From the NCBI GenBank assembly GCA_049890295.1, contig JBMHBP010000009.1, forward strand, positions 1-64,000: a stretch of DNA of 64,000 nucleotides. The letters run 5' to 3'. Shown here piece after piece: positions 16,413-26,245 of this stretch (position 1 is its first letter; each line of letters begins with the position of its first letter). This stretch comes from GCA-2862585 sp049890295 (GTDB taxonomy: Bacteria; Bacteroidota; Bacteroidia; Flavobacteriales; UBA7312). Both the position numbers and the translations under genes were made by a program. Under the pieces are notes generated by a model. It saw only the letters and a program-made list of their open reading frames with translations, was not told where the DNA came from and searched no databases.

Positions 16413-18809
16413 ATGAAAAAATATATCTTCTATTTTCTTTTACTTTCAATTCCGTTAAATATTTTTTCTCAGAGCAGCAATAACTTAAACCTAGTAGGTT
16501 CATTAAATTTTCCTGGTACTGAATGCAATGATATTTGGGGGTATGTTAGTAATGATGGAAGGGAATATGCTTTAGTCGGATTAAAAAATGGGTTTTCTGT
16601 TGTAGATATAAATGACCCAAGCAACCCAACCGAAGCTTTTTTCATCTCGGGAGCACAATCTGTGTGGCGTGATATAAAAGTATGGAATAACTATGCATTT
16701 GTAACTGCAGACCAAGGTAATGATGGTTTACTAATCGTAGATTTAGAAGACTTAAGCGGCAATACATACGTATATACAACTGTAGATAATAATGGAGCTT
16801 TTATGTGTACTCAAGCTCATAATATTTATATAGATGAATATGGTAAGGCTTATCTTTTTGGAGGAAATGTAGGAGCAAGTGGCGATAGTACTTCTGGTGA
16901 TGGTGCACTTATACTTGATGTTACTTCCGTTAATATTACAGAAAATGATACTAGCTTACCGACTATATTAGGATTGTTTGATAATTTTTATTTACATGAT
17001 GGTATGGCTCGTGGCGACACGCTTTGGGGTTCTGCTATTTATGAAGGTAAATTCTTTGCCATTGATGTTTCAAATCCTTCCTCTCCAGTCATTTTTAATG
17101 ACAGTCTAGCCTTTCATGAAACGCCTAATGCTTTTACTCATAATTGTTGGATTTCAGATGATGGAAAATCTTTATTTACTACTGACGAACAAAGTGGTGC
17201 ATATATTGGATCTTATGATGTGTCTGACTTAGGTAATATTCAAGAAATAGATAGAATAAAATCCTCTCCTGAAATAGGTACAGTTATTCCACACAATGTA
17301 CATGTTGATGGTAATTTTTTAGTGACTTCATATTACAGGGACGGTATTGTTGTTCATGATATAAGTTATCCAAATCATTTAGTGGAAGTGGCACATTACG
17401 ATGCATATACAGGACAAGGTGATGGTTTTGATGGCTCATGGGGAGCTTATCCGTATTTACCTTCAAATTTAATCCTATCATCCGAAATTAATAGTGGTGT
17501 AGATGGAGAAGGGCTTCTTTTAGTACTAGAACCTGATTATAATCCAGCTTGTTATTTAAAAGGTGTCGTAACTGACTCTTTAAATGGCAATTTATTGGAT
17601 AATGTTTCTGTTCGAATATTAACCTATTTCGTATTATCTACTTCTTCAAACTTAAATGGTGATTATTTTATTGGAATAGAATCTCCTAATACTTATGATG
17701 TTGAGTTTAGTAAAGAAGGATACTTTACTGATACACTTCAAATTTCATTTTCAAGTGGTGTACTTGCCACACAAAATGTTGCCTTATTACCAAAATTCCC
17801 ATTTTCTAAAAATGGTAAGGTTGTTAATAATTTAGGTGTTGGAATATCTAATGCTGAAATCTCCATTTCTAGTTCTTTTTCAAGGGATACTTTATTTTCA
17901 GATCAAAATGGATTCTTTTCAATAGATACTCTTTTTCAAGCCAATTATATGGTTAATGTAGGTAAATGGGGATTCAAAACAAAGTGTGATGTACTACCAT
18001 TACTAAACGATAGTAGTGAAGTTTTGTTAGTATTAGACTCAGCCTATTACGATGATTTTACATTTGATTTTGGATGGCAAAAAACAGCAACAGCTAGTGG
18101 TGGGTTTTGGGAGTTAGGCAACCCAAATGCAACTATTTTTGATAATTCAATTTTTAATTCTTCTACTGACATATCTTCTGACTGTCATTCAAATGCTTAT
18201 GTTACTGGAAACGCAATTGGTGGAGGAGCTGGTGCCGATGATGTTGATGATGGTTATGTTCTTTTAAAATCACCAATTTTTGACCTTACCAACTACACTA
18301 ATCCTGCCATAAAATATTACCAATGGTTTGCAAATGGTGGAGGATGGTCTTCTGCTGACGATTCAATGAATGTCTATCTTTCAAATGGACAAGATGAAAT
18401 GTTAGTTTCATATGTAGTTGGCCAAATTGAGAATGAATGGATTGAAAAAAATATTAACGTATCTCAATTCATAAATAAAAGTTCTGAAATGCAATTTATT
18501 GTAAAGGTAACCGATTATTCACCCAATAATCACCTAACCGAAGGGGGAATTGACGGTTTTGAAATTTATGAAGATAGCATTAACCCTGTTTCATTACATC
18601 AATATAATACAATCAATGATTTTGTTTTATATCCAAACCCTGCAAATACTTTTATAAATATACCAACTAATCAAATTAAGTATATATATAATTCAGCTGG
18701 AAAATTACTTTTAACATCGAATAAGAGCTTTATTGATATTTCTGATTTAACTTCCGGTATTTATTTTGTAAAAATGAAAAATTCGTACAGTCGTTTCATA
18801 AAATTATAA
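16413..18809 (+). CDS. Secreted choice-of-anchor B protein with type IX sorting tail
   Basis: A 798-residue exported protein. Residues 1-19 are a signal peptide ending at FSQ. Residues ~25-370 form a beta-propeller-like LVIVD/choice-of-anchor B region (DVNDPSNP-type repeats such as VVDINDPSNP and AIDVSNPSSP). Residues ~375-540 hold two carboxypeptidase-regulatory-like beta domains, and ~545-720 a jelly-roll-like region. The last ~75 residues (from about FVLYPNPANTFINI to the end) are a type A T9SS sorting domain that directs export through the type IX system and surface attachment. The ligand or substrate is unknown. It is the only T9SS cargo in the window. Confidence 0.85.
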   Translation: MKKYIFYFLLLSIPLNIFSQSSNNLNLVGSLNFPGTECNDIWGYVSNDGREYALVGLKNGFSVVDINDPSNPTEAFFISGAQSVWRDIKVWNNYAFVTADQGNDGLLIVDLEDLSGNTYVYTTVDNNGAFMCTQAHNIYIDEYGKAYLFGGNVGASGDSTSGDGALILDVTSVNITENDTSLPTILGLFDNFYLHDGMARGDTLWGSAIYEGKFFAIDVSNPSSPVIFNDSLAFHETPNAFTHNCWISDDGKSLFTTDEQSGAYIGSYDVSDLGNIQEIDRIKSSPEIGTVIPHNVHVDGNFLVTSYYRDGIVVHDISYPNHLVEVAHYDAYTGQGDGFDGSWGAYPYLPSNLILSSEINSGVDGEGLLLVLEPDYNPACYLKGVVTDSLNGNLLDNVSVRILTYFVLSTSSNLNGDYFIGIESPNTYDVEFSKEGYFTDTLQISFSSGVLATQNVALLPKFPFSKNGKVVNNLGVGISNAEISISSSFSRDTLFSDQNGFFSIDTLFQANYMVNVGKWGFKTKCDVLPLLNDSSEVLLVLDSAYYDDFTFDFGWQKTATASGGFWELGNPNATIFDNSIFNSSTDISSDCHSNAYVTGNAIGGGAGADDVDDGYVLLKSPIFDLTNYTNPAIKYYQWFANGGGWSSADDSMNVYLSNGQDEMLVSYVVGQIENEWIEKNINVSQFINKSSEMQFIVKVTDYSPNNHLTEGGIDGFEIYEDSINPVSLHQYNTINDFVLYPNPANTFINIPTNQIKYIYNSAGKLLLTSNKSFIDISDLTSGIYFVKMKNSYSRFIKL

Positions 18810-18816
18810 GAATGTT

Positions 18817-19638
18817 TTGATAACTACAGTTATAAATAGTTCTCGAAATAAATCAATACATATTGATGTAAACTTTTGTAAGCAGAATAAACAACCAATT
18901 GTTATATTTTCTCATGGATTTAAAGGGTTTAAAGATTGGGGGCCATTTAATGCAATGTCAGCCTATTTCGCAGATTCAGGCTTAAATTTTTTAAAATTCA
19001 ACTTTTCTCACAATGGAGTCACAACTTCTAATCCTTGTGAATTTACAGATTTAGACGCCTTTGGAAATAATAATTTTACAATTGAATTAGAAGATTTAGA
19101 TAGTGTTATTCATTGGGTTTTATCGGAGTTAAAAGATAAGGTTGATATTAATAGAATTTTCTTAATGGGACATAGTAGAGGAGGAGGGATTTCAATCTTA
19201 ACAGCTGAAAAAAATATTTATATTAAGAAATTAGTTTCGTGGGCCAGTGTATCAGATTTTGAAATAAGGATACAAAATGATAAAATTGACTTGTGGCAAG
19301 AAAGAGGAGTAGTTTATGTATTCAATAGTCGAACCAATCAGCAATTACCACTTTTTTATCAGTTTTATGAAGACTTTACTAATAATAAAGATTATTTATC
19401 AATTCCTAATGCTTCAAAAAAACTCTCTATTCCTGTATTAATTGTGCATGCAAAAAACGATAAAACCGTTGATTTTTCAGATGCATTGGAGTTAAAAGCT
19501 TGGATAAAAAACGCCTCTTTATTTTCCATAGAAGATTCCGATCATGTCTTTGATTCTAAACATCCTTTTTATCAAAATCAATTTCCTGAAAATCTACAAT
19601 TAGCAATTGATAATACAATTTCTTTCTTTAAGACATGA
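18817..19638 (+). CDS. Alpha/beta hydrolase, dienelactone-hydrolase-like
   Basis: A 273-residue cytoplasmic hydrolase. The oxyanion region is FSHGFKGFKDWG (about residues 31-42), the nucleophile elbow is GHSRGG (near 117-122, Ser nucleophile), the acid is likely in HAKNDKTVDF (Asp), and the catalytic His in DSDHVFD. The start is a TTG at 18817-18819, because no in-frame ATG occurs before the fold begins and the nearby ATG at 18812 is out of frame. It starts 7 bp after the T9SS gene. The substrate cannot be determined. Confidence 0.8.
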   Translation: MITTVINSSRNKSIHIDVNFCKQNKQPIVIFSHGFKGFKDWGPFNAMSAYFADSGLNFLKFNFSHNGVTTSNPCEFTDLDAFGNNNFTIELEDLDSVIHWVLSELKDKVDINRIFLMGHSRGGGISILTAEKNIYIKKLVSWASVSDFEIRIQNDKIDLWQERGVVYVFNSRTNQQLPLFYQFYEDFTNNKDYLSIPNASKKLSIPVLIVHAKNDKTVDFSDALELKAWIKNASLFSIEDSDHVFDSKHPFYQNQFPENLQLAIDNTISFFKT

Positions 19639-19645
19639 AATCATA

Positions 19646-19653
19646 TATATTTG
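19646..19653 (+). promoter_or_regulatory. Candidate -7 box for the polysaccharide operon
   Basis: TATATTTG is an exact TAnnTTTG match, 15 bp before the first in-frame ATG and 21 bp before the second ATG of the Wza-like gene. It would drive the tightly packed capsule genes down to 29144. A convincing -33 box is not seen. Confidence 0.45.
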
Positions 19654-19668
19654 TGACTCTTAGATACA

Positions 19669-20424
19669 ATGACCATGTATAGATACTTCTGTTTATTTAT
19701 TATATCAATTTCATTAGTTTCATGTGTAACTAATAAGGATCTAGAAATTTTTCAAACTGAAAAAAATACAATTTTGAAGGTTTATAATCATGTAAATAAA
19801 ATTTCATCTGGTGATTTATTGTACATAGAAATTAAATCTTTGACCCCTACTAAATATGATTTTTTTAATAAAATAACTCCTAATTCTATAAATTCGACAA
19901 ATATGAATCCTTATTTATTGGGTTATGTTGTAAATGACTCAGGCTTTGTATCATTGCCAACTCTTGGGAATTTATACTTAGAAGATTTAACAATAGTTGA
20001 AGCTGAAAATAGTATTAAAAATTTAGCAAAAGATTATTTTGTTGATCCATTCGTAAAGATAGTGCAGATGAATTTTAATGTTACAATTTTAGGTGAAGTA
20101 AAAAAACCTGGATTATTGAATGTCATTGATCCAAACTCTACCGTTATTGATATAATTGGAAGAGCTGGAGGTTTCACATCATTAGCGAACAGAAAGAAAA
20201 TTAAAGTTGTTAGAACAAAAGGTAATAATCCAATGATATTTTACGTTGACTTATCCAACAAATTTATTACTAATTCAAATCAATTTTTCGTGCAAAATGG
20301 TGATATAATTTCTATAGAACCACTTGATAAAAGATTTTTTGTGGTGAATAATATTTCTACCGCTTTATCGGTGGTTTTTTCTGCTTTAAGTTTATTTATT
20401 TTGATTAATAATCAAACAAACTGA
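19669..20424 (+). CDS. Wza-like polysaccharide export lipoprotein with SLBB domain
   Basis: A 251-residue outer-membrane export channel component for capsule or exopolysaccharide. The signal peptide ends in a lipobox LVSC with the acylated Cys at residue 19 (numbered from the first Met). Residues ~40-130 are the Poly_export domain (SSGDLLYIEIKS), and residues ~138-190 an SLBB domain (VTILGEVKKPGLLNV). A hydrophobic C-terminal segment, about 230-247, can act as a membrane helix. It is the first gene of the operon, 1 bp ahead of the Wzc-like gene. Either the ATG at 19669 or the one at 19675 may be used. Confidence 0.9.
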   Translation: MTMYRYFCLFIISISLVSCVTNKDLEIFQTEKNTILKVYNHVNKISSGDLLYIEIKSLTPTKYDFFNKITPNSINSTNMNPYLLGYVVNDSGFVSLPTLGNLYLEDLTIVEAENSIKNLAKDYFVDPFVKIVQMNFNVTILGEVKKPGLLNVIDPNSTVIDIIGRAGGFTSLANRKKIKVVRTKGNNPMIFYVDLSNKFITNSNQFFVQNGDIISIEPLDKRFFVVNNISTALSVVFSALSLFILINNQTN

Positions 20425-20425
20425 T

Positions 20426-22762
20426 ATGTCAAATTTGATTGATAAAGACCTGATACCTATTAAACGATTTTTCTTTGTTATAAGATCAAATTGGTCGTGG
20501 TTTGCTGTAAGTCTACTTTTCTTTTTATTAGCAGCTACAATAATCAATCGGTATTCACCAAGAATTTACAAGAATACTGTTAAATTAAGATTAAATACTA
20601 GTTCTTCAGAAGCAAACCCATTTAATTATATTTTGAATAATAATCAAGTCAATTTTGATGGTTCTAATTATTCAGATAAAATATTTACTATTACTTCATA
20701 CCCTCTAGTATACAAGACTGTTAAAGATTTAAATCTTAATATTGAATATTTTGTACAAGGAAATGTAAAGAAAACTGAAGCTTTTTCGTTCATACCAATT
20801 ATTTTTGATGTTATTGGTCAACACAAAACCTTTGGAAAAAACTATAGCGTAAAGATTAAAAATCAAAATGAGTTTATTCTAAATTCTGAAAGTATTGATA
20901 ACAAACTGTTCAATTTTGGTGAAGTAATAAATGATGAAAATGGTTCATATCGAATTATTCTACATCAAAATATTGAAAATAGAGATTTATCAAGCTATCC
21001 AGAGATTTTAATACAACACTCTAGCCCCCACTATTCAACCCGGTCATATATTAATAAAATTGACGTAAAAAAGCTATCAAAAGATGGTTCAATAATTGAT
21101 ATTATAATTAAAGGTGAGGACGTAAGTAAAGAGGTTCTTTTCTTAAATAAATTATGTGAAAATTATATAAATTATGAAATTGATTCTAAAAATACAGCTT
21201 CACTAAATACCATCAAATTTATAGATAAACAGTTAACTGAAATAAAAGACTCACTAGATATTATTGAAATTCAACTTCAGCAATTCAAGAAGAACAATGG
21301 GGTAGTAGAATTAAGTGTTGAGTCAGAAAAATTTTACAGTGATATTAATGCTTTAAAACAAAATAAATCAGAGCAATTGGTAGAGAAAAAATACCTTGAT
21401 TACCTTTCTGAATATTTGAGTAAAGAATTAGTAATTGAAGATATAATTGTTCCTATCTCTTATGGTGTTTCAAATCAACTTCTCAATGATTTAATTTCTG
21501 ATTTAGTTGAATTACAACTTGAGAGAAATACATTGAATCCAAACGGAAACTTAGTCAATCCAGTGATTTTTGAATTAGATAATAAAATTGAAAAGTTAAA
21601 AGTAACACTGGAAGATGTTATAAAAAATTTACAATCCAAAAACGAATTACTGTTATCAGACTTTAACGATAGAATAAGTGATTCTCAAAAATTACTATCT
21701 TCATTACCAAGTGTTGAGAGAAAGTTAGTGAATATCAAAAGACATTATGATTTAAGTGAAAGTGTTTATTTATTGTTACTCACAAAACGTACAGAGGCAG
21801 GTATAATTGCAGCAGGTAATGTCTCAGACGCTTCAATAGTTGAACCCAGTATATCTCAATCAGCTATATTAATAGCTCCAAACAGCTCTCAAAATATTGT
21901 ATTAGCAATTATACTTGGACTATTTACTCCTTTGACTGTTTTTACCTTGCTACAGGTCTTTTATTCGAAAATTAGTAATCCTTCTGAAGTTCAACAATTT
22001 TCTAACATTCCGTATTTAGGACATGTTGCCAATAATATTTCAGGTTATGATTTAATTGTTAATGATAGGCCAAAATCAATGATAGCTGAATCATTTAGGA
22101 ATGTAAAATCAAATATTGAATTTATATTACCAAAAACAAAAGAAGGTAAAGTTTTACTATTTACATCCTCTATAAGTGGAGAAGGAAAAACATTTTGTGC
22201 TAAAAATCTAGCAACACTTTATGCTTTATCTGGAAAAAAATCTATCATTATAGGAGCTGACCTTAGAAAACCTCGTCTCTTTCTAACTTTTGACGAAGAA
22301 AATACAATTGGTTTATCTACCTTCTTATCTGACACTTCCTCTAGAGAAGAAATAATAAAAAAGTCAAATATTAAAAATCTAGATTATGTGGCTTCTGGTC
22401 CAGTTCCTCCAAATCCTTCAGAATTACTTTCAAAAAACAAAATGAAAGTATTTATCGATGAGTTGAAAAATGAATACGATTATGTAATTTTAGATACGCC
22501 ACCAGTATTTATGGTTTCTGATTCCTTAGCATTAATGGAGATTGTTGATTTAAATATTTATTTGGTAAGACAAAATTATACTAGAAAAGAATTAATTAAG
22601 TTTATCAATGATTACTATGATTCTGGCAAGTTAACTAATCTTTCATTATTACTTAATGATACCAAAAGTCAATCAATCTATGGATATAATAATTATGGCT
22701 ATTACAACTATGCTTATAATTATCCATATGAAAACCATGACTACTATGATGATGAAAATTAA
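20426..22762 (+). CDS. Wzc-like polysaccharide biosynthesis tyrosine autokinase
   Basis: A 778-residue inner-membrane protein that couples chain length control and export with tyrosine phosphorylation. Residues ~25-40 and ~490-512 are the two membrane helices that frame the Wzz-type periplasmic domain, which contains coiled coil and GNVR-like regions. The kinase domain has Walker A SGEGKT (Lys588), Walker A' GADLRKP (Asp612) and Walker B VILDTPP (Asp690). The last 27 residues (752-778) contain 11 tyrosines, the usual autophosphorylation cluster. Wza and Wzc adjoin, as in other Wzy-dependent systems. Confidence 0.95.
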   Translation: MSNLIDKDLIPIKRFFFVIRSNWSWFAVSLLFFLLAATIINRYSPRIYKNTVKLRLNTSSSEANPFNYILNNNQVNFDGSNYSDKIFTITSYPLVYKTVKDLNLNIEYFVQGNVKKTEAFSFIPIIFDVIGQHKTFGKNYSVKIKNQNEFILNSESIDNKLFNFGEVINDENGSYRIILHQNIENRDLSSYPEILIQHSSPHYSTRSYINKIDVKKLSKDGSIIDIIIKGEDVSKEVLFLNKLCENYINYEIDSKNTASLNTIKFIDKQLTEIKDSLDIIEIQLQQFKKNNGVVELSVESEKFYSDINALKQNKSEQLVEKKYLDYLSEYLSKELVIEDIIVPISYGVSNQLLNDLISDLVELQLERNTLNPNGNLVNPVIFELDNKIEKLKVTLEDVIKNLQSKNELLLSDFNDRISDSQKLLSSLPSVERKLVNIKRHYDLSESVYLLLLTKRTEAGIIAAGNVSDASIVEPSISQSAILIAPNSSQNIVLAIILGLFTPLTVFTLLQVFYSKISNPSEVQQFSNIPYLGHVANNISGYDLIVNDRPKSMIAESFRNVKSNIEFILPKTKEGKVLLFTSSISGEGKTFCAKNLATLYALSGKKSIIIGADLRKPRLFLTFDEENTIGLSTFLSDTSSREEIIKKSNIKNLDYVASGPVPPNPSELLSKNKMKVFIDELKNEYDYVILDTPPVFMVSDSLALMEIVDLNIYLVRQNYTRKELIKFINDYYDSGKLTNLSLLLNDTKSQSIYGYNNYGYYNYAYNYPYENHDYYDDEN

Positions 22763-22781
22763 TTACTAATTTTTCATTTTT

Positions 22782-23951
22782 ATGTTTAACTATCTAAGGT
22801 TATTATTTTCAAGATCTTTTTTTGAATCTATTTCGACTTTATCCTATTTTACTTCTGAAAAACAGTATGATATTCTGTTTTATTATCCTCAACATTTGTT
22901 TAATAAAAAAGATAAATCATCTTTTATATTTAGAAACTTTTTAGAAACTGTAAAAAAAGAAAATAAAAAGTATCTTCTGATAGAAGAGCCTAATATTTTC
23001 TTGAAAAAAGAAAGAAATAATGACGCTAGACCAATAGATATTCTATGGTTAATAACCATTATTTTAAGGAAGTTGTTCAAAGGAAAAAACTTCACTGAAA
23101 TCGACAATAAAATTGGTAGTTTTTACTATAAATTATTTATAAAATCAAAAGTAAGAAGAGTAATATCTACAACCCAAAGTTTTCAGTCTGTATTGAAAGG
23201 AATGTTTCCCGATGCAATTCACTATGATTATCAGCATGGGCTGATTTCTTCATCATGTTATGGATACATTGATGGGGATAAAATTTCAAATCAAATAGTA
23301 TTTAATAACGTTAAATTGTTACTTTTTGGAAATGCTTTTCAGCAAAGATTATCAGCTTTAAAAAGTGGTAATTACATTATAAAAAATTCATATGTTATAG
23401 GATCAACTTATAAAAATTATAAATCACCAAAATCGCAATTCAATAAGAAAATTTTGTTTTCCCTTCAATTTACCCCAAGTCATTCTCATAAAAAAAATAA
23501 CTATTTGCTTGAGAAGACTTTGCAATTTTTTAAAGAAATTGATAATAGTGATTTAAATGTAACTATATATTTAAAATCACATCCCAGATTTCAAGACTGT
23601 ATTGACATTTCAAGTCTTTTTCATTTTAATTTTATTAGGATAGCCCCCACAAACTTAAATGATTGTTTTAATATTTGTTCCTTGCATATTACAGAATACT
23701 CCACCGTTATCTTTGATTCACTTGTTTACGGAATACCAACGGTTTTAAGTCAATTCTCAGACGAATTTAATTGTATATTGGAGGAGTATGATTTTCCTAT
23801 TGAAAACGATTCAATTATTAAAAACATAAAAAAAATGGAATCAATAACTCATTATCAATCTGTATTATCTGAACAAATCAATTGGTCCAAACAACTATTT
23901 TCCCCCTTTAACAGAGAGTATTTTTCAAGTATAATTAATGGGGATAGTTGA
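22782..23951 (+). CDS. Probable GT-B polysaccharide synthesis protein
   Basis: A 389-residue soluble protein without signal peptide. The middle has DYQHGLI (about 147-153) and the C-terminal half has LKSHPR and ITEYSTVIFDSLVYGIPTV. The latter resembles the nucleotide-binding part of GT-B enzymes such as CDP-glycerol glycerophosphotransferases and Kdo transferases. I cannot name the donor or acceptor. Its stop overlaps the next start as TGATG, so translation is coupled with the following glycosyltransferase. Transfer of a capsule or wall-type residue is an inference from the fold and the neighbours. Confidence 0.55.
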   Translation: MFNYLRLLFSRSFFESISTLSYFTSEKQYDILFYYPQHLFNKKDKSSFIFRNFLETVKKENKKYLLIEEPNIFLKKERNNDARPIDILWLITIILRKLFKGKNFTEIDNKIGSFYYKLFIKSKVRRVISTTQSFQSVLKGMFPDAIHYDYQHGLISSSCYGYIDGDKISNQIVFNNVKLLLFGNAFQQRLSALKSGNYIIKNSYVIGSTYKNYKSPKSQFNKKILFSLQFTPSHSHKKNNYLLEKTLQFFKEIDNSDLNVTIYLKSHPRFQDCIDISSLFHFNFIRIAPTNLNDCFNICSLHITEYSTVIFDSLVYGIPTVLSQFSDEFNCILEEYDFPIENDSIIKNIKKMESITHYQSVLSEQINWSKQLFSPFNREYFSSIINGDS

Positions 23952-25087
23952 TGAAGAGTTATTGTATATTAACCCCTTATTTCCCTAATAAAGAATCTTT
24001 TAGAGGAAGTTATTTATTGGATCAAGCTAAAGCAATTCAAAAGCATTCTTCTTATGATGTAAAAGTAATTGTTTTTAACTCAATTTTCTCTCAAAACTTT
24101 AAGCCATATATTATTGAAGGAATTCGATGTTATTATTTTGGGCTAATTGATTTCCCTTCGTTTATTTTTCCAGGATTTTTTAATAAATTAAATTTAATGA
24201 GGTTTGGAAAATTTTTAAATAACTATGGATTTAAAATAAGTTCATCATCCATTATTCATACTCACATAAATTACCCATCAACAACTTTCATTAATTACTT
24301 TAAAAGTAAATATAATTCCAAAACTATATTACAACATCATGGATTGGATATTTTACAATATGAAACAGGAATAAAAATACCCATCCTTAAAACTATTCAA
24401 AATAAATTTTTGAAAAAATGGTTTTTCAATTCAAATGATAATATTGATTATCATATTGTAATTAGTCAAAGGATGAAGATTGAACTTCTAAAAATAGATA
24501 GTAGTTTAATTGATAAAATTAAAATTTGTATCAATGGAGTTGACACATCAAAGTTTTATAAGTTAAATCAACCAAAAAATAATAATAATTTTATAATTGG
24601 GTGTGTAGCAAATTTTTGGAAGTTAAAAGATCATATTACCTTATTAAAAGCGGTAAATATTTTGAAAATGAAAGGGTATGAGAATATTCAATTAAAATTA
24701 GTTGGTAGTGGTGAAACACTGTCCACTTGTAAAAGTTTCGTCAATAATCATAATATTGATTGTGAATTTATAGAGTCTATTGATCATAATCAGCTAAATA
24801 CTTTTTATAATAGTTTAGATTTATTTGTAATGCCATCATACTATGAAGCATTGGGTTGCGTATATTTAGAGGCTTTAGCTTGCGGTATTCCGTTTATTGG
24901 TGTTGAAAATCAAGGAGTAGAGGATATTGTTAAGGTTGATCATAAGCAACTTCAGTTGATTAAAAAAGAAAACTTCCTTCAGCTTTCTGAAAAAATTGAA
25001 TATTTTATGACAAATGAAATAACAATTAACTTTAATGATGATTTTGATATAAATCATACTATTCCTAAATTATTATCGGAATTTTAA
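23951..25087 (+). CDS. Glycosyltransferase family 4
   Basis: A 378-residue GT-B glycosyltransferase. The N-terminal domain (residues 1-190) binds the acceptor; the C-terminal domain (from about 200) has IIGCVANFWKLKDH, then SYYEALGCVYLEALACG, the E-x7-E signature of GT4 enzymes. I start at the ATG at 23951, which overlaps the previous stop as TGATG; a TTG three bases earlier is less likely. It is part of the capsule operon and probably adds one sugar to the repeat unit on its lipid carrier at the inner membrane. Confidence 0.9.
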   Translation: MKSYCILTPYFPNKESFRGSYLLDQAKAIQKHSSYDVKVIVFNSIFSQNFKPYIIEGIRCYYFGLIDFPSFIFPGFFNKLNLMRFGKFLNNYGFKISSSSIIHTHINYPSTTFINYFKSKYNSKTILQHHGLDILQYETGIKIPILKTIQNKFLKKWFFNSNDNIDYHIVISQRMKIELLKIDSSLIDKIKICINGVDTSKFYKLNQPKNNNNFIIGCVANFWKLKDHITLLKAVNILKMKGYENIQLKLVGSGETLSTCKSFVNNHNIDCEFIESIDHNQLNTFYNSLDLFVMPSYYEALGCVYLEALACGIPFIGVENQGVEDIVKVDHKQLQLIKKENFLQLSEKIEYFMTNEITINFNDDFDINHTIPKLLSEF

Positions 25088-25090
25088 TCA

Positions 25091-26245
25091 ATGAACTCTA
25101 TAATAAAATACATAGCATTTATTTTTTTATTTGTAAATGTGGTTTTTAGTATTAAAAACGGAGGTGAGGTTGGTTCAATCCTGTTTTATATTTGTATGGG
25201 TCTAGCTTTATTTACCATAATCCTTTCTCCATATTTGTTAAAAGAAACAATTTTTAATAAAGGATTTTCTTTATTTTACTGGATTAACCTGATAAACCTA
25301 ATTTATTTCATTGCTTTAGATTTTGGTGATATTGAATCGTTCAAATATTTAATTGCTAGGTTTGTTCAGTTTAGTCTATTTTCCTTTAGTATTTTACTTC
25401 TTAAAGACAACTTTGTTAGTCATTTAATCACTTTCTTAAAATATTTATGTTTTCTATCATTGTTTTTATCATTCATAATTGATACTCCGGGAATATCAAC
25501 TAGATATATGGGAATATTTTTTAATCCTAATGAATTTTCAATTTTAATGGTAACAGGTTTTGCTATTTTTCTATTTGATGAAAAAAAAATATTTATAAAT
25601 TATTTAGCTCTAATTTTATTCTTACTTGCTATAATTTTATCAGGCTCTAGATCAGCTATTCTGGGAATTGTTCTATCCCTAATAGTTTATTTTAATCATC
25701 ACGGTTTAAAAAATATTTTTAACCTTTTTTTTATTTGTGGTTTCACGATAGTCTTTACATACTTCACAGGTGATTATAATGCTATTACAAGAATTTTTAA
25801 TGAAGATCTTTTTTCAAATAGAATATATGAATATTTGTATGCTATAGAAACCCTCATGCAAAAACCAGTTTTTGGCTACGGGCTTAAAAATTACGCCTAT
25901 ATAGATACGTCATTAATTTCCTTCGATGATGTACAAATTGATTTTGGTGCTCACAATGGTTATTTATCTTTGTTAGTTCAGTATGGTCTTTTTTTCGGAT
26001 TTATTTACCTAATTATATTACTTTATAATTTGATAAGAATTTTTCTTTCTGATAAGAAAATATTTGGCGAAAATATACTTCACACCAAGTTCCTTGTATT
26101 TATATTAATTTATAGTTTGGTAAATGGAATGTTTGAGAATAATTTTGTTGGAATCAATTTCTTTCAAAGTAATTTATTTTGGCTAGTACTAGGCTATTTA
26201 ATTTATAAAAAATACAGACATGAGAGTCATAGCCTATCTAACTGA
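25091..26245 (+). CDS. O-antigen ligase / Wzy-like polymerase
   Basis: A 384-residue inner-membrane protein with about ten hydrophobic helices. The segment around KPVFGYGLKNYAYIDTS and FGAHNGYLSLLVQYG, in a loop after the central helices, matches the Wzy_C/WaaL signature. It either polymerises repeat units or ligates them. Given the Wza-Wzc pair in the operon, polymerase is the more likely role. It starts 3 bp after the preceding gene and overlaps the next by 26 bp. Confidence 0.8.
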   Translation: MNSIIKYIAFIFLFVNVVFSIKNGGEVGSILFYICMGLALFTIILSPYLLKETIFNKGFSLFYWINLINLIYFIALDFGDIESFKYLIARFVQFSLFSFSILLLKDNFVSHLITFLKYLCFLSLFLSFIIDTPGISTRYMGIFFNPNEFSILMVTGFAIFLFDEKKIFINYLALILFLLAIILSGSRSAILGIVLSLIVYFNHHGLKNIFNLFFICGFTIVFTYFTGDYNAITRIFNEDLFSNRIYEYLYAIETLMQKPVFGYGLKNYAYIDTSLISFDDVQIDFGAHNGYLSLLVQYGLFFGFIYLIILLYNLIRIFLSDKKIFGENILHTKFLVFILIYSLVNGMFENNFVGINFFQSNLFWLVLGYLIYKKYRHESHSLSN